NCBI GenBank assembly: GCA_963692465.1
Contig: OY829943.1
Location: 1,860,001-1,924,000 of the forward strand
Source: JAUZOB01 sp963692465
GTDB taxonomy: Bacteria > Bacteroidota > Bacteroidia > Bacteroidales > Prolixibacteraceae
Length of the DNA stretch: 64,000 nt
Reading direction: 5' to 3'
Program-made: the position numbers and the translations under genes
Notes under the pieces: model-generated
Databases searched by the model: none
Seen by the model: only the letters and a program-made list of their open reading frames with translations
What the model was told of the DNA's origin: nothing
Shown: piece after piece, positions 62,335 to 64,000 of the stretch
How the letters are laid out: the number at the start of each line of letters is the position of its first letter
Position numbering within the stretch: the first letter of the stretch is position 1

Positions 62335-63381
62335 ATGGGAGTCAGTGAATTGGCCGTGTTGGCAGGATTTCTGTTATTAATTGGTGTTTTTTTGTTTATC
62401 GATCTTTTTTTAGTTGGAAAGGATGCACATTTGGTTGCGACCAGAGAGGCATTGATATGGTCGATTGTCTGGTTTCTAGTGGCCATGGGGTTCTACCTGT
62501 TTTTACGCTATTCCGGACATTTGTTGCATGGAATCAATACGCCTGAGAAACTTCGGAGCGTGATGGCTGCCTATGCTCCTGAACTACTCAGTAAAAGAGG
62601 GGATTTTGCAACGTTGGTTGATTTGTACCGACAGAATATGAGCGTTAGCTATCTGACCGGTTATTTCATAGAGCAGACCCTGTCGGTCGACAATTTATTC
62701 GTGATGTTGCTAATCTTTGAATCATTTGGGGTTCTAAAAAAGAATTATAAAACTGTCTTATTGTGGGGCATACTGGGGGCCGTTATTTTACGATTCATTT
62801 TCATTTTTGCCGGAGCAGCACTTATTCAGCAGTTTCATTGGATCTTGTACCTCTTCGGTGCTTTTCTTGTTTTCCAGGGGATTCGTATATTGTTCAATAA
62901 AAAGGAAGAGACTGTCGATGTAGAGAATCATCCGGTAGTCAGGTTTTTGCGAAAGCATTTTTCGATTTACCCACGGTATGTTCGTGATCATTTTTGGGTG
63001 CATAAAGGAGGCAAGCGATTTATTACTCCATTGCTCATTGTGGTTACTGTAATTGAATTTTCTGATTTGGTTTTTGCAATGGATTCGATTCCGGCAGTTT
63101 TCTCGGTTACGCGTGATCCCTTTGTAGTATTCTTTTCCAATATTTTTGCGATTATTGGATTGCGGTCGTTGTTCTTTCTCTTGTCAAATATTATTACAAA
63201 GTTTCGATTCCTCAAAGCCGGTGTTTCATTACTCCTCGTTTTTGTTGGAGTAAAACTTCTGATAGGCGATTATTTGGATGATATCGGTTTTCAGACTCAA
63301 TACTCCTTGTATGTGATTTTGGGAATTTTGTCATTGAGTGTTCTGCTTTCTATTCTTTTTCCGAAGAAGGTGGAGATTTAA
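62335..63381 (+). CDS. TerC-family integral membrane protein
   Basis: 348 residues, about nine helices. TerC hallmarks: FIEQTLSVDNLFVMLLIF and the C-terminal VIEFSDLVFAMDSIPAVFSVTRDPFVVFFSNIFAIIGLRSLFFLL with conserved acidic residues in the membrane. Family members take part in manganese export and metalation of exoenzymes or in tellurite resistance. The context (DUF502, then a TolC-family channel) does not tell which. Confidence 0.9.
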   Translation: MGVSELAVLAGFLLLIGVFLFIDLFLVGKDAHLVATREALIWSIVWFLVAMGFYLFLRYSGHLLHGINTPEKLRSVMAAYAPELLSKRGDFATLVDLYRQNMSVSYLTGYFIEQTLSVDNLFVMLLIFESFGVLKKNYKTVLLWGILGAVILRFIFIFAGAALIQQFHWILYLFGAFLVFQGIRILFNKKEETVDVENHPVVRFLRKHFSIYPRYVRDHFWVHKGGKRFITPLLIVVTVIEFSDLVFAMDSIPAVFSVTRDPFVVFFSNIFAIIGLRSLFFLLSNIITKFRFLKAGVSLLLVFVGVKLLIGDYLDDIGFQTQYSLYVILGILSLSVLLSILFPKKVEI

Positions 63382-63405
63382 GAATACTGCTGATATAGAA
63401 GGAAT

Positions 63406-63446
63406 AGAAGGGTCCGTTCTCACGTTCAGTGAAAACGGATCTTTCT
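63406..63446 (+). terminator. Hairpin terminator after the TerC gene
   Basis: 18-bp imperfect arms (63406-63423, 63429-63446) with G-U pairs and a 5-nt loop. Confidence 0.7.
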
Positions 63447-63506
63447 GTCTATATAGTACTGGTGGATAAGAAATGAGAAGATCAGCAGTTAATTCTTATG
63501 GATTGA

Positions 63507-63546
63507 TTCTAATCCAATTCTAATATCGTTCTAATTTGAGTCTAAT
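63507..63546 (+). promoter_or_regulatory. Four 11-bp-spaced heptamers (TTCTAAT), probable response-regulator site
   Basis: TTCTAAT at 63507, 63518 and 63529 and GTCTAAT at 63540, each followed by a variable tetramer: an exact 11-bp period, as in PhoB/OmpR-family boxes. The third and fourth copies flank the -33 TTTG of the promoter. Confidence 0.7.
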
Positions 63547-63564
63547 ACGGGGTTTGTAGCTTTG
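63535..63564 (+). promoter_or_regulatory. Promoter of the TolC-family gene (TTTG-N18-TAGCTTTG)
   Basis: -33 TTTG (63535-63538), 18-bp spacer, -7 TAGCTTTG (63557-63564). The start of transcription would lie about 12-14 bp before the ATG at 63584. Confidence 0.75.
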
Positions 63565-63583
63565 CTCCGTTATTAGTAGAGGT

Positions 63584-64000
63584 ATGGTTTTAAAGGAACG
63601 ATTCATTTTAGTTTTTCTGGTATTTTTTCTGACCGGAACATTGGGATACGGACAGGAGTGTTACAGGGATACCGTAAAGTTATCACTGTCGGAAGCTGAG
63701 CATCTCTTCCTTCGCAACAATTTGAGTTTGCTTGCGGAGAAATATCATATCGAATCGTCAAAGGCTCTGGCCATGCAGGAGCGATTATTTAATAATCCGA
63801 GTATATCGATTACCCAGTCTGTTTATAATCCGAATGACCATCGCTGGCTTGAACTGGGACAGGGAGGGGAAATGACTGTTCAGATTCAGCAATTGTTCCT
63901 GTTGGCCGGAAAGCGGAACAAACGCATAAAGATGGCTGATTTGGATGCAGAGAAGGAATCGGAAAATTATTTTGATTTGTTGCGAACCTTGAAGTATTCT
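63584..64000 (+). CDS. TolC-family outer membrane efflux protein, CzcC type, partial (cut by right edge)
   Basis: 139 codons from ATG at 63584 to the window end. Signal peptide (FILVFLVFFLTGTLGYGQ), then a first helical stretch with LSLSEAEHLFLRNNLSLLAEKYHIESSKAL and NNPSISITQSVYNPNDHRW, and QIQQLFLLAGKRNKRIKMADLDAEKE, typical of heavy-metal RND channels of the CzcC/CusC kind. The rest of the operon (membrane fusion and RND pump) would follow to the right. Regulated probably via the 11-bp repeats at 63507-63546. Confidence 0.85.
   Translation, partial: MVLKERFILVFLVFFLTGTLGYGQECYRDTVKLSLSEAEHLFLRNNLSLLAEKYHIESSKALAMQERLFNNPSISITQSVYNPNDHRWLELGQGGEMTVQIQQLFLLAGKRNKRIKMADLDAEKESENYFDLLRTLKYS

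Overview
The window comes from a member of the Bacteroidota, most likely order Bacteroidales. Four things point there: about fifteen good matches to the Bacteroidetes -7 promoter element TAnnTTTG just upstream of genes; families that are almost confined to the phylum (DUF4270, DUF4292, DUF4296, Ig-like lipoproteins, the short glycogen synthase divergent from panC-panD); lipoprotein signals ending in Cys; and the dut/TPR/DUF4292/EnvC gene order. I see no tRNA, rRNA, CRISPR array, transposase or phage gene. It is an ordinary chromosomal segment of about 56 genes, often in divergent or convergent pairs separated by long, near-perfect hairpin terminators.

Layout. 1-3.5 kb: a TetR-controlled EmrA/EmrB/TolC efflux operon whose operator overlaps its own -7 box. 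3.8-12.5 kb: CvfB-like RNA-binding protein, topoisomerase III, a flavin-nucleotide protein, an NAD-dependent epimerase, a secreted polysaccharide deacetylase, dTDP-glucose dehydratase and a PiT phosphate transporter. 12.9-25 kb: M3 peptidase, flavin reductase, aldo/keto reductase, a coiled-coil membrane protein, RNase R, a second TetR, cysS and a secreted DUF4838 protein. 25-30 kb: a repeat island of about 300 bp, then the metH-metF folate/B12 methionine operon. 30-37 kb: Ig-like lipoprotein, Spy-like protein, DUF4270 lipoprotein, short glycogen synthase, panC-panD. 37-43 kb: radA, a cobalamin riboswitch with no downstream gene, a DUF4296/pseudo-amidohydrolase/radical-SAM operon and a PhoR/PhoB-type two-component pair. 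43-54.8 kb: YceI, OsmC, Crp/Fnr, the EnvC/DUF4292/TPR/dut set, hemW, VanZ, an rpiB-lutB-Rrf2 operon and a Wzx-type flippase. 55-64 kb: glutaminyl cyclase, membrane proteins, rpoN, asnS, DUF502, TerC and the start of a second TolC-family efflux gene.

The most interesting items are non-coding. (1) A complete cobalamin riboswitch on the minus strand (about 38926-38761) has its own promoter and a hairpin terminator about 110 nt downstream but no open reading frame; its only well-placed AUG is followed at once by UAG. It is a candidate B12-responsive small RNA, or the remnant of a lost B12-uptake gene. (2) Four heptamers spaced exactly 11 bp apart (TTCTAAT type) lie over the -33 region of the 63584 TolC-family gene, the geometry of an OmpR/PhoB-type regulator site. 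(3) The 25.1-25.4 kb island holds 16-bp direct repeats with an exact 32-bp period, 11-bp tandem repeats and a 49-bp perfect palindrome. (4) In several genes the -7 box lies inside the longest open frame, which moves the true start downstream.
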